A DNA stretch of 64,000 nt, taken from the NCBI RefSeq assembly GCF_000263195.1, contig NC_018748.1:62001-126000 (forward strand). The letters run 5' to 3'. The notes beneath the pieces are model-generated. The model was not told where the DNA came from. It saw only the letters and a list, made by a program, of their open reading frames with translations, and did not search any database. Origin of the DNA: Emticicia oligotrophica DSM 17448. Lineage in GTDB: Bacteria; Bacteroidota; Bacteroidia; Cytophagales; Spirosomataceae. Both the position numbers and the translations under genes were made by a program. Below are positions 17,161 to 26,219 of the stretch, one piece after another. Each line of letters begins with the position of its first letter. The stretch's first letter is position 1.

Positions 17161-17242
17161 TAAGATACAGTCAATTAAAACTGAAAGTAATGCAACAAAT
17201 TATTAAATAAAATTACTAAAACATTCCTCTATTAATTTAGGA

Positions 17243-17887
17243 TTAGTCTTCAATATCTTCTTGTAATCCACGTTTAGCGTTGATATACCCCTTAATAACC
17301 GTAAAAGTTGTAACTGCCAAAAAGAAGAAAATGATATATTGAACATAATCTACAATCCAAGGGAATTTCTCTCCGAAATAAAAGCCACCACCTACTAACA
17401 CGATCGTCCAGATGAAACCGCCAATAACATTATATAACATAAATTTGTAAAAATTCATTTTTACAATTCCAGCCAATATTGGAGAAAACGTACGAACAAC
17501 TGGTAAAAAACGAGCAATAATCAAGGTTTGACTACCATATTTTTCAAAATACTTATGTGTATTACTAATATATTTTTTCTTGAATAACAGTGAATCTCTT
17601 CGGGTTTGAATATTTTCACCAAAGAAACGGCCAGTCAGATAGCCCAAAAGCGAACCCAAAACAGCTGCTAAAAATACGCAAAGCATTAATAACGAAGCTG
17701 GCACATCTAAAAGCTTTGTTCCACAGAAAACCCCAGATAAAAACAAAAGATAATCGCCCGGAAGAAAAAACCCAAAAATGATTCCGTTCTCGATGAATAT
17801 AATTAGTGTAATTGTAATTAATCCTCCGGTTCGGATGAGTTCTTCCGAATCCATTAAATACCTAAACCATTCTTGAATTTGCTCCAT
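17243..17887 (-). CDS. DedA family membrane protein
   Basis: A 214-residue membrane protein of the DedA/VTT (SNARE-associated) family. Key family blocks are visible: the re-entrant region GIIFGFFLPGDYLL near 33-46, GYLTGRFFG near 82-90, and the ARFLPVVRTFSPILAGI block near 124-140, which holds conserved Arg and Pro residues. DedA proteins work in the inner membrane. Some recycle undecaprenyl phosphate or move lipids, and loss affects membrane potential and division. The substrate here cannot be read from sequence. The VOC gene lies upstream on the same strand, 72 nt away. Confidence 0.9.
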   Translation of the reverse strand: MEQIQEWFRYLMDSEELIRTGGLITITLIIFIENGIIFGFFLPGDYLLFLSGVFCGTKLLDVPASLLMLCVFLAAVLGSLLGYLTGRFFGENIQTRRDSLLFKKKYISNTHKYFEKYGSQTLIIARFLPVVRTFSPILAGIVKMNFYKFMLYNVIGGFIWTIVLVGGGFYFGEKFPWIVDYVQYIIFFFLAVTTFTVIKGYINAKRGLQEDIED

Positions 17888-17959
17888 TTTTTTTTAGAAA
17901 TTGGTTTCAAAAGTTGAAAACCAACCTTTGAATTTTGTGTGTTGATGATAAATCCTAAA

Positions 17960-18415
17960 TTACTCTACCTTCGGTTCATTTAGTTCAATTACATAGCCAT
18001 CGGGGTCAGTCACATAAATCTGGTAAGCTCCATCAAAACGTTTCTGGCGTACATAAGGTAAATTCTTTTCTTTAAGGAAAGCTTCAATTTTATCAGCAGA
18101 GTTTTTAGGAATTGTCAAAGAAAAATGACCTCCATTTTTATCATTATTAGTTACTGGCTCATTTCTTCCTAATAAAAGATGTAATTGCTGATTAGGTGCA
18201 ATTTGAAACCAACGTCTGATTGCAACCAAATTATCAGGAACATCTACAGGCTTTAAACCAAGAATTTCACGGTAAAATTTTGCACTTTCTTTCAAATCTT
18301 TTACATAAAGCCCTACGTGATTGTATCCTAAAATTTCGATAGCCGTTTGGCTTTGAGCAATACCTTTACTTAAGGTTAGTGCAAAAAAAACAGTCAATAC
18401 TTTAAAATAATTCAT
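17960..18415 (-). CDS. exported VOC (glyoxalase/bleomycin-resistance fold) protein
   Basis: A 151-residue protein with a signal peptide (about 1-22) and one vicinal-oxygen-chelate domain. It has NHVGLYVKDL near 32-41 with H33, GGHFSLTI in the middle and DPDGYVIELNEP at the end, giving candidate metal ligands. Secretion is unusual, because most glyoxalase-fold enzymes are cytoplasmic. Substrate is unknown; it could be a lyase, a dioxygenase or a binding protein. It lies between dedA and the ABC-F gene, all on the minus strand, but the gaps of 61-72 nt do not prove an operon. Confidence 0.85.
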   Translation of the reverse strand: MNYFKVLTVFFALTLSKGIAQSQTAIEILGYNHVGLYVKDLKESAKFYREILGLKPVDVPDNLVAIRRWFQIAPNQQLHLLLGRNEPVTNNDKNGGHFSLTIPKNSADKIEAFLKEKNLPYVRQKRFDGAYQIYVTDPDGYVIELNEPKVE

Positions 18416-18476
18416 TTTAATATGAGGTTGAATAGTTGTTTATTAATGGGAATTTTGCTCATATCCACAGATAACT

Positions 18477-20357
18477 CTATACATATTCCGATAACTCTAA
18501 CCAGCGAAATTCTTTTTCTTCAATTTGCTCGCTAATCGTTTCAAATTCCTTAGCCCATGCCGAAAGTTCTTCATGCGTACCTTCGCCTGCATTCATTTTT
18601 TCAAGCAAAGACGCTTTCTTCTTTTCTAATGATTCAATTTCTGAACTCAAGCCTTCATACTCCCGCTGCTCTTTATAACTTAGTTTTCGTTTAACTTCAT
18701 TATTTTGAACATTTGTAGGAGTTTGAACATTGTTGTTTTTATTCGCTTGAATATTCTTGGCTGCCAATTCAGCGGCTTCTTGGTCTTCTTTCCAAGAGCG
18801 ATAATCTGTATAATTTCCGGGATAATCTCTAATATAACCCTCTCCTTCAAATACAAAAAGGTGGTCAACTAATTTATCCATGAAATAACGGTCGTGCGAA
18901 ACTACCAACAAACACCCAGCAAAGTTCAATAAGAAATCTTCCAAAACATTAAGGGTAGCAATGTCAAGGTCGTTGGTTGGCTCATCAAGTATTAAGAAGT
19001 TCGGATTTTGCACCAAAATTTTCAAAAGCTGCAAACGTCTTTTCTCACCTCCACTTAATTTGCTCACATAGCTATATTGCATAGCAGGTGGAAACAAAAA
19101 TAAAGTCAGAAAATTTGAAATCGAAAGTTCGCTTCCATCTGCCATTTTCACATATTCTGCAATTTCACGAACAACTTCAATTACTCTTTGGCTTTCATCA
19201 AAATCTAAACCTGCTTGCGAATAATACCCAATTTTGATGGTATCTCCAACTACAACACGGCCAACATCTGGTTTTAGTTTTTCGGTAATAATTTCGAGCA
19301 TAGTACTTTTGCCCATTCCGTTTTTCCCAACAATCCCGATTCGGTCACCACGTTTGAAAGTATAACTAAATTCATCAATAACTTTTCTATTATCGAAAGT
19401 TTTACTAATGTGCTGAATTTCAATAATTTTACTACCCATTCGCTCCATTTTCATACTCAATTCGAGTTTATCTTCTGGACCTTTTCTGACAGTTTTTTCT
19501 TTCAATTCATAAAAAGCATCAATTCTACTCTGCGATTTTGTCCCACGAGCTTTAGGTTGTCTTCGCATCCATTCTAATTCCTTACGAAGTAAGTTGCGAT
19601 AATTCTTCTGAGTTGCCGCATCAACGGCCTCTTGCTCTTCTTTTTTCTCTAAATAATAGGCATAATTGCCAGTATATTTAAAAACCTTACTATTTGATAG
19701 TTCAAGGATTCTATTACAAACTTTATCTAAGAAATAACGGTCGTGCGTAACCAATAAAAGTGTAATATTAGATGAAGAAAGATAACCTTCAAGCCATTCG
19801 ATGGTATCGAGGTCAAGGTGGTTGGTAGGCTCATCAAGAATCAAGAAATCTGGTTCTTCGATTAAAACACGAGCCAAAGCAACACGTTTTTTTTGTCCAC
19901 CCGATAGGTTTCCAACGAGTTTATCGAAATCTTCAATCCCTAATTTACCCAAAATTTGCTTAACTTTGGCCTCGTAGTCCCATGCCTTAAAAGTATCTAC
20001 TTTTTCAATAGCCTTTGCGATTCTATTATCATCACCTGATTGTAGAGCCGCTTCGTATTCTTTGATGGCAATTGTATTGGAATTTTCTGAGGCAAAAATG
20101 GTTTCTAAAACTGTCTTTCCTGCTTGAAAATCAGGGTCTTGGTCTAAATATCCAACTCTAATGTCCTTTCTGATACTAATTTCACCTGCATCTACATCAG
20201 CCTTGCCAATAATCATATCGAGCATTGATGACTTTCCCGAACCATTTGAGCCAATTAATGCAACTTTTTCGCCCTGCAAAATCCCAAAAGTGAGATTTTT
20301 AAACAACCAACGCTCTCCTAAATTTTTCCCGATATTTTCGGCCGATAAGTAATTCAT
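18477..20357 (-). CDS. uup: ABC-F family ATPase, Uup-like
   Basis: A 626-residue soluble ABC-F protein with two ATPase domains. It shows Walker A GSNGSGKSS and GKNGMGKST, signature motifs LSGGQKKR and LSGGEKRR, and LDEPTNHLD / LDEPTNDLD. The start is set at MNYLSAENIG (20357), which matches the family; an upstream ATG would add 12 residues without support. A C-terminal coiled coil (about 550-620, rich in Glu and Lys) is the mark of the Uup subgroup. ABC-F proteins act at the ribosome; Uup has been tied to ribosome assembly and branched-DNA binding. No membrane domain is present, so it is not a transporter. Confidence 0.9.
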   Translation of the reverse strand: MNYLSAENIGKNLGERWLFKNLTFGILQGEKVALIGSNGSGKSSMLDMIIGKADVDAGEISIRKDIRVGYLDQDPDFQAGKTVLETIFASENSNTIAIKEYEAALQSGDDNRIAKAIEKVDTFKAWDYEAKVKQILGKLGIEDFDKLVGNLSGGQKKRVALARVLIEEPDFLILDEPTNHLDLDTIEWLEGYLSSSNITLLLVTHDRYFLDKVCNRILELSNSKVFKYTGNYAYYLEKKEEQEAVDAATQKNYRNLLRKELEWMRRQPKARGTKSQSRIDAFYELKEKTVRKGPEDKLELSMKMERMGSKIIEIQHISKTFDNRKVIDEFSYTFKRGDRIGIVGKNGMGKSTMLEIITEKLKPDVGRVVVGDTIKIGYYSQAGLDFDESQRVIEVVREIAEYVKMADGSELSISNFLTLFLFPPAMQYSYVSKLSGGEKRRLQLLKILVQNPNFLILDEPTNDLDIATLNVLEDFLLNFAGCLLVVSHDRYFMDKLVDHLFVFEGEGYIRDYPGNYTDYRSWKEDQEAAELAAKNIQANKNNNVQTPTNVQNNEVKRKLSYKEQREYEGLSSEIESLEKKKASLLEKMNAGEGTHEELSAWAKEFETISEQIEEKEFRWLELSEYV

Positions 20358-20475
20358 AACATTTAGAACTGATTGGTTAGTTTTACCAACCACATAATTT
20401 CTTGCAATTTAATACTTTAATTCCGTAACGACATTTTATTTTGTATGATACTTGTCACATCAGATATTGAGCCTG

Positions 20476-20763
20476 CTATAAAAAACGTCGTACAAGTACT
20501 TCCCACTCTTCATCAAGCGAAATTTTAGGCATATTTTCGCCACATCTTCTATACCAATAATTGGCATTAAAACGGTCGCCTTCCTTTCGATGTAAATACG
20601 CATGAAGTTGGTCATAACTCAAGGTTCCTTCTTTAGTTTGAGCAATATTATGAGCTGCTTCCCAATCTCCTTTGGCATCATGCCACAAGGCCTGTACTAA
20701 AATAGGCAAATCTTTAGGCACTTGAGCGTCATTTAGGGTATTTTTAAAACTACTAAAATCCAT
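20476..20763 (-). CDS. conserved hypothetical protein, 95 residues
   Basis: A soluble 95-residue protein. It contains PILVQALWHDAKGDW and, further on, HAYLHRKEGDRFNANYWYRR. The regular WEAAHNIAQ and YLHRKEGD segments suggest a short helical protein, perhaps a TPR-like fold. I recall similar short proteins in Bacteroidota and Proteobacteria annotated only as hypothetical. No catalytic motif or signal is visible. It stands alone between the ABC-F gene and the divergent LtaS-like gene. Confidence 0.75.
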   Translation of the reverse strand: MDFSSFKNTLNDAQVPKDLPILVQALWHDAKGDWEAAHNIAQTKEGTLSYDQLHAYLHRKEGDRFNANYWYRRCGENMPKISLDEEWEVLVRRFL

Positions 20764-20793
20764 TATTTTCTATAAGTTCGAGCTAATATTTAT

Positions 20794-20801
20794 TAATTTT
20801 G
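20794..20801 (+). promoter_or_regulatory. TAnnTTTG promoter element for the LtaS-like gene
   Basis: TAATTTTG at 20794-20801 matches the Bacteroidota -7 element and lies 44 nt before the start codon. The -33 element is poor (TTTTC at 20766-20770). Confidence 0.35.
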
Positions 20802-20844
20802 CATCAAATTTAACAATAAAACATCCTCCTTTGAGGAATTTCTT

Positions 20845-22737
20845 ATGTATTTATTCGTGTGGTTGAAACGTATTACGTGGTTAGTAGTTTTTTATTTCTT
20901 GCTTCGATTTTTATTCCTTTTTTTCAACATTAAATCTTTTCAATTCGCTGATGCCCAACAAATTAGTTATGCTTTTTTGTATGGTTTGAAATTCGATTTA
21001 TCGGCCATTTTTATTAGTAATATTTTATTTACAATTGCTTCGCTCCTACCCTTTAAATTTATTGAGAAACAAAGCTATCAAAACTCCTTAAAATACATTT
21101 ATTGGATTCCCAATATCATCTTTTTCTGGACCAATATTGCCGATTTTGAATATTATAAATTCATTGGAAGAAGAACAATTTTTGAGATTTTTGGCATTAT
21201 GGGCGATGTTTTTGCCCAATCATTTAGCTTATTGAGTTCTTATTGGTATTTAATCGTTTTGTGGGGAATAGTTAGTTTCTTATTCGTCAGATTTACTCCT
21301 AACAAAAAACAAGCTGATGTTTTACCAAGATTCAACTTACCAGTTGGCATCATCGTTTGGCTTTTGGCTATCGGCTTCACTATCTTATTTTTTAGAGGCG
21401 GTTTTCAGGAAAAACCTTTGCGAATCAATCAAGCCTTCGAGCAACACGATAATCATTTAGGGAATCTGACCCTAAATACTACCTTCACGTTTCTAACAAC
21501 CATTGATGCGAAGGGCACTGAAAAAGTTAGTTACTTTACTGATAATAAAGCAGTTGAACGATTGATTAGCAGAGATAGAAGTTCACATTTTGAGAAAACC
21601 ACAACTCCTCCAAATATAGTGGTTATTATTCTTGAAAGTTTTGGAAAAGAATACATGGGTTATAAAAATCCCTACAAAGGTTATACTCCATTTTTAGATT
21701 CATTGGCCAAGAAAAGTGTTTTTATGGAAAATTGTTTTGCTAATGGTCGTGAATCAATTATTGCCATGCCTTCCATTACAGCAGCCATTCCACAACTAAT
21801 TGAAGAACCTTTTATTACTTCAAGTTATCAATCTAATAAATTTGTGGGACTGGGCACAATCATGAAGCAATTTGGTTATACTACTTCATTTTTTCATGGT
21901 GCCCGGAATGGTTCAATGGGTTTTGAAGGATTTTCTCAATTAGCCGGTTTTGATAAATATTATGGTATAAATGAATATCCAAAAGATAAGTACAAGACAG
22001 ATTTTGACCAAAATTGGGGTATTTTTGATGAACCTTATTTAGAATATTTTGCCCAAGAATTGACCAAGGAGAAAAATCCATTTGTAGGCTGTGTTTTTAC
22101 GCTAAGTTCGCACCACCCCTACCCGATTCCTAGTAAATACAAGGGTCGTTTTCCAAAAGGTAAAGCCGAAATACACGAAAGTTTAGGCTATACTGATTTA
22201 TCGCTCAAACATTTTTTTTCAGAAGCAGCCAAACAACCTTGGTTTGCTAACACTCTTTTTATCATTACGGCTGACCATACGCAGTTTAATACCGAACCCA
22301 TTTATGCCACGCCAACTGGGGCATACAGAGTTCCTTTGATTTTATTTCATGCAGATAATGCGAAACTTAATGAAATAAAGCAAAAAGTAGATACTTTAAA
22401 AGTTTGTCAGCACACTGATATTCTACCTACAATTTTAGATTTTTTACATATCTCGCAAAATCAAGTTTTACCTTTTGGGGAATCAATTTTCGCTCAAAAT
22501 ACAGGTAAAGCTTTTCAATTAAATTCTGGCGTGTTTAGATTTATTAGTAAATTTCCAAATCATCAGTCAATTGAATATCTTGAAATGGGAATTGATGGTA
22601 AAGCCAAATTTTTCGATTTAAAAGCTAAAGAAATAAAAGTGAATGATGGGGAAGAAAAAACATTCACCGAGCAAATAAAGGCCTACATACAATTTTATCG
22701 AAATGGACTTATAGAAAACTCATGGAGCAAGAACTGA
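20845..22737 (+). CDS. LTA synthase family sulfatase-fold membrane enzyme
   Basis: A 630-residue protein with five N-terminal membrane helices (about 10-30, 45-68, 83-100, 125-150, 165-185) and a large C-terminal sulfatase-like domain outside the membrane. Metal and nucleophile motifs are E264 in VVIILESFGKEYMG, candidate nucleophile S304 in NGRESIIAMPS, SSHHPYP, and TADHTQF. LtaS-type enzymes transfer phosphoglycerol or phosphoethanolamine groups. Gram-negative bacteria lack classical lipoteichoic acid, so here it probably modifies a periplasmic glycan or lipid. It overlaps pxpB by 16 nt, so the two are probably co-transcribed. Confidence 0.88.
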   Translation: MYLFVWLKRITWLVVFYFLLRFLFLFFNIKSFQFADAQQISYAFLYGLKFDLSAIFISNILFTIASLLPFKFIEKQSYQNSLKYIYWIPNIIFFWTNIADFEYYKFIGRRTIFEIFGIMGDVFAQSFSLLSSYWYLIVLWGIVSFLFVRFTPNKKQADVLPRFNLPVGIIVWLLAIGFTILFFRGGFQEKPLRINQAFEQHDNHLGNLTLNTTFTFLTTIDAKGTEKVSYFTDNKAVERLISRDRSSHFEKTTTPPNIVVIILESFGKEYMGYKNPYKGYTPFLDSLAKKSVFMENCFANGRESIIAMPSITAAIPQLIEEPFITSSYQSNKFVGLGTIMKQFGYTTSFFHGARNGSMGFEGFSQLAGFDKYYGINEYPKDKYKTDFDQNWGIFDEPYLEYFAQELTKEKNPFVGCVFTLSSHHPYPIPSKYKGRFPKGKAEIHESLGYTDLSLKHFFSEAAKQPWFANTLFIITADHTQFNTEPIYATPTGAYRVPLILFHADNAKLNEIKQKVDTLKVCQHTDILPTILDFLHISQNQVLPFGESIFAQNTGKAFQLNSGVFRFISKFPNHQSIEYLEMGIDGKAKFFDLKAKEIKVNDGEEKTFTEQIKAYIQFYRNGLIENSWSKN

Positions 22738-23405
22738 TAAATAATTTCAAGATTTTCCCACTCAGTGATTCTTCAATCACCATTGACTTTGGTAATGTGA
22801 TTGATGAAAAGCTGAATGATATTGTAATGAATTTGTTTGATTTTTGCAATAAACAACCATTTATTGGAATGAAAGAAGCAATACCAGCTTATGCTTCCTT
22901 GACAATTTTTTATGATATACTTGCTGTAAGAAATCAGTATCCAACTTTCAATACTGCTTTTGATTTTGCTGTAAACTACTTACAAAATGCAGTTACTCAA
23001 TTAGGAGAAATCAAATCTGCAAAAAATCGACTTATTGAAATTCCCGTTATTTACGATGGTGAAGATTTAGCTTATGTAGCTAAATTTCATGGACTAAGCG
23101 AAAAAGAAGTTATTAGATTTCATACAGCTCCCATTTACAGGGTTTATATGATGGGATTTTTACCAGGTTTTGCTTATATGGGAGGTTTAGATACACGTAT
23201 TGCAACCCCACGTAGGTCTAGTCCACGTACAAAAGTACCTGAAGGAAGTGTAGGTATTGCAGGAAATCAAACTGGAATTTACCCAACAGAAAGCCCCGGT
23301 GGTTGGCAATTAATTGGTCGAACTGAAGTAGAACTTTATACCCCAAATTCTGAAGAAATCACTTTACTCAAAGCAGGAGATTCGATAAAATTTATTGCAA
23401 TTTGA
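22722..23405 (+). CDS. pxpB: 5-oxoprolinase subunit PxpB (KipI-like)
   Basis: A 227-residue KipI-family protein. The N-terminal part starts FKIFPLSDSSITIDFG. The C-terminal cyclophilin-like domain has the strong block MMGFLPGFAYMGGLD near 141-155, then TPRRSSPRTKVPEGSVGIAGNQ and SPGGWQLIGRT. PxpA, PxpB and PxpC together cleave 5-oxoproline to glutamate with ATP. The usual neighbours pxpC and pxpA are not next to it but 13 kb downstream at 36544-38125 on the same strand. It overlaps the LtaS-like gene upstream by 16 nt. Confidence 0.93.
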   Translation: MEQELINNFKIFPLSDSSITIDFGNVIDEKLNDIVMNLFDFCNKQPFIGMKEAIPAYASLTIFYDILAVRNQYPTFNTAFDFAVNYLQNAVTQLGEIKSAKNRLIEIPVIYDGEDLAYVAKFHGLSEKEVIRFHTAPIYRVYMMGFLPGFAYMGGLDTRIATPRRSSPRTKVPEGSVGIAGNQTGIYPTESPGGWQLIGRTEVELYTPNSEEITLLKAGDSIKFIAI

Positions 23406-23490
23406 TGTTCATAAACAAAAAATAGTGATATAAAACCTTAATTTTACATTGGTTAAACGCATTAAATATCAAATAATTTGACAAAGGATG

Positions 23491-23590
23491 TAGCATTAGG
23501 CACTCTATATCGGTAGAAATGTAAGTATTCGTATTAGCGTGCCGTAGGTACGCAACAGTCAAAAGCAGCAGTATCACCTACGGCACACCA
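23491..23590. repeat. REP-like intergenic repeat with hairpin at the pxpB-PUL junction
   Basis: GTGCCGTAGGT (23539-23549) is inversely repeated as ACCTACGGCAC (23576-23586) with a 26-nt spacer. It is preceded by a segment with TAGGCACTCTATATCGGTAG. The GC-rich arms stand out from the AT-rich surroundings. From memory, segments with this CCGTAGGTACGCAAC core are scattered between genes in Cytophagales genomes; this cannot be checked from the window. It could also end transcription of both flanking convergent genes. Confidence 0.55.
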
Positions 23591-23603
23591 TTTGAAATTA
23601 AAT

Positions 23604-24275
23604 CTATTTCAAAGGAGTTAAATCTACTTTTCTAAATTCTACTTCAGCACCTTCCGCTTGAAGAGCAATTTGGCCTTTTTGGGCGGTTGCTCCGTAGCCA
23701 TCATTAACCAAATCGCCGTTTACCCATACCTTTATTCTATCACCTTTACACTCCACAACCATTCTGTTCCATTCACCTAAAGGTTTTTCTGAATTATCAG
23801 TCAGGTTTTTTATTCTTCTTTCTTTACCTTCCGTAATTCCCCAATTTTCTTTGGGTCCCCTTCGGGTTTCCATATTATCAACCTTTATATCTTCTACAAT
23901 ACACCAAAAATCACCCGCATTTTCGTGCATCATCTGCACTTCAATTGATTTAGGGAACATGGCATATAAAGCTCTAGGTGTTGATGCATGCACCAAAACG
24001 CCACAATTTCCGGGTTTTCCCGCAAAACGATATTCTACTTCTAATCTATAATTTTCGTAAGAATCTTTGGTCAATAGATGGCCTTCTGGAGTACCCATAC
24101 TCACTAATTTACCATCCCTGATAATAAATGATTTTCTAATATTGGGGTCTTTATCGACCGCAGGCACATCGCTGTACCAATTACTTAAATCTTTGCCATT
24201 ATATAGATGAATCGTTTGGGCTTTGCACTGCAAACCAATAAAATAGATTAGAATAATAGAAAAAAAACACTTCAT
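23604..24275 (-). CDS. exported DUF1080 (3-keto-disaccharide hydrolase domain) protein
   Basis: A 223-residue secreted protein (signal peptide about 1-19). It begins HLYNGKDLSNWYSD, then has KPGNCGVLVHAS, ENAGDFWCIVED and a C-terminal GQIALQAEGAEVEFRKVDL, all typical of the DUF1080 concanavalin-like fold. Related proteins act on 3-keto-glycosides. It is the last gene of the minus-strand operon with two heparinase-like enzymes and a TIM barrel, 12 nt after its neighbour. The Gfo/Idh-type dehydrogenase that normally makes 3-keto substrates is not in the window, so it may instead bind or hydrolyse a lyase product. Confidence 0.85.
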   Translation of the reverse strand: MKCFFSIILIYFIGLQCKAQTIHLYNGKDLSNWYSDVPAVDKDPNIRKSFIIRDGKLVSMGTPEGHLLTKDSYENYRLEVEYRFAGKPGNCGVLVHASTPRALYAMFPKSIEVQMMHENAGDFWCIVEDIKVDNMETRRGPKENWGITEGKERRIKNLTDNSEKPLGEWNRMVVECKGDRIKVWVNGDLVNDGYGATAQKGQIALQAEGAEVEFRKVDLTPLK

Positions 24276-24287
24276 TTTGTTAGGAAA

Positions 24288-26204
24288 TTAATTGAGTCCC
24301 AAAGTAAACGAATTTTTCGATTTTTGTACTAAACTTTTAGCATTCAAAATAATTCTTTGAACAGGTAGATTATCCCATTTTGTTTTGAAACTTACATACT
24401 CCATGCCTTCAGTTGATGGTAGCTCAATAGATAAATCCCAAATTTTAGGGTCATATTGTAGGCTAACTACTTGACCTTTTGGCGTTTTAAGCAAAATTTT
24501 ACCCGCTATTGAAGTATCAATTGTACAGATTGTCATGAATACTTGTTGTAAAGAAGTTGGTTTGTTACTCAAAACATAATCGTCTGTCAACTCCACTGTA
24601 TTTTTTACACGATTGAGTTTTACTGTTCTATTCCAAGACTGAATACCTGCTTCTTTTTCATAAGCACCTGCAATGTCAAGACTAAGTGTAGCCTCTTTTT
24701 CAGAAATTGTACTTTTCACATTCGTCGCCTCGAATTGTCGGCCATCTTTCTGCCCAAAGCCATTGATTATCGGCAAATTATGATAATTTGATTGTGTAAA
24801 CCAAAGTTCATAGCGTTTATTTGAGAAAGTACGAGCTGTATAATTCCCACGACCTGCATCAATAATTACAGGTTCGCCATTGGCATAAAGCATAAAATCG
24901 CCAACATCATTATGGTTATGACTTTCGGCATTGTGCCCGCCATGAGTTGCCATGAAGAAACCATTTTTTGCACGAGCAGTAAGTACTTGAATATCAGCAA
25001 ACCATGCATCATTTACTGGAATATATGGCATGGTTTCTTTGGGTAATTGCTTGATTGATAGTAGATTTTCAATTCTTCTCGGACGATGATATGAACCACC
25101 CATTGAGGCAGAACTGAAATTTCTAAACGCCCATTGCCCCATTTGAATCATTTTTTCATCTTTAATGGCATTACCAAAACGATAAAGCATTAAGCCATCA
25201 GGACGAAGTTTGGGGTCTGCATCGGCAAAATTTACGAAGTAATAACCATCAATATGTGTTTTATATACATACGATGCCATTTTTTTGATGAGTGGTTCTT
25301 CATAAATGTTTATCTGATTTTTAGTTGCATTTGATAGCAGTTCTAAACAATCATAAACACTCGCCCCCGCTGCAAACCAATAGCTTGGACCTTCATCACA
25401 GCCACCATCTTCACCTAAACCATTGAGATAAAGATCAGTACCGAGCATTGTACCATATAGCATCTCTGCACGACGTTTTTCATCTTTTTCAAGTAAGAGT
25501 GTTGCAGAAATCCAATTAGACATAATCCAAGGGTTCCAGTTATTAACAGGCTTAGTTTTACTCATCCAACCATAACTATCGGCTTTGGTCATCATCGGCT
25601 CAAAGATTCGCTTATTTGTTTCATAATACATTCGCTTACGAATAAGCTTGCTAATTTTATCTAATTTTTCACCAACAAAATAATCAACCAAACCCATGAG
25701 CGAAGCTGTTTCGGCCGAAAATAAATCTACCACAGGATTTTCAACATCTGGTAATCCTCTAATGTGTGCTGGTACTCCCCAATAGCTTTCTTCACAAATA
25801 GACCAAACACCATTGAAGATTGCTTCCATGAAACGCCCTTTATTTTCAATACTTTCAGCTAATAATAAATCTGTAAGGGCATTTCGTTTCCCATAAGATA
25901 ATTTTCCGTGACGTTCGCGATCGCCCGAACGCACATAATCTAATGAAACCGTGCCCGAAATTGCCTCAAACTTAAAATCGAGGAGATTCTCTCCATTTTT
26001 TACGATTTGTTTAAGCACACTATCAGGAACGGCAGCTTGCCATTCCTCAGGAGTTTTTGGATATGGATGGTACTCATTAAATGGAATTAATGCTTTTTTG
26101 ACATCATCCACGGTATATTTTTTGGCAAAAATATTTCGTTGTGTAATTTGTGCTATTCCTATATGACTAATCAGAATAGCAACAAAAAATATAATTTTTT
26201 TCAT
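24288..26204 (-). CDS. heparinase II/III family polysaccharide lyase, copy 2
   Basis: A 638-residue secreted protein (signal about 1-18) with an alpha/alpha-toroid followed by a beta-sandwich. Candidate catalytic residues in family positions are the NNWNPW block (221-226), Y275 in GPSYW, and a His-rich THGGHNAESHNHNDVGDF block in the sheet domain. Family members cleave uronic-acid glycans such as heparin, heparan or alginate by beta-elimination. It is 15 nt from the TIM barrel gene and 12 nt from DUF1080. It is clearly distinct from the other heparinase-like gene of the same operon, so the two may cut different linkages. The exact PL family was not decided. Confidence 0.87.
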   Translation of the reverse strand: MKKIIFFVAILISHIGIAQITQRNIFAKKYTVDDVKKALIPFNEYHPYPKTPEEWQAAVPDSVLKQIVKNGENLLDFKFEAISGTVSLDYVRSGDRERHGKLSYGKRNALTDLLLAESIENKGRFMEAIFNGVWSICEESYWGVPAHIRGLPDVENPVVDLFSAETASLMGLVDYFVGEKLDKISKLIRKRMYYETNKRIFEPMMTKADSYGWMSKTKPVNNWNPWIMSNWISATLLLEKDEKRRAEMLYGTMLGTDLYLNGLGEDGGCDEGPSYWFAAGASVYDCLELLSNATKNQINIYEEPLIKKMASYVYKTHIDGYYFVNFADADPKLRPDGLMLYRFGNAIKDEKMIQMGQWAFRNFSSASMGGSYHRPRRIENLLSIKQLPKETMPYIPVNDAWFADIQVLTARAKNGFFMATHGGHNAESHNHNDVGDFMLYANGEPVIIDAGRGNYTARTFSNKRYELWFTQSNYHNLPIINGFGQKDGRQFEATNVKSTISEKEATLSLDIAGAYEKEAGIQSWNRTVKLNRVKNTVELTDDYVLSNKPTSLQQVFMTICTIDTSIAGKILLKTPKGQVVSLQYDPKIWDLSIELPSTEGMEYVSFKTKWDNLPVQRIILNAKSLVQKSKNSFTLGLN

Positions 26205-26219
26205 TCGGATTCTTTAGTT

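Noticed and set aside
20476-20763. Toxin or antitoxin candidate (95-residue lone protein)
   Set aside because: No partner gene, no toxin motif, and the sequence resembles a widespread conserved hypothetical protein.
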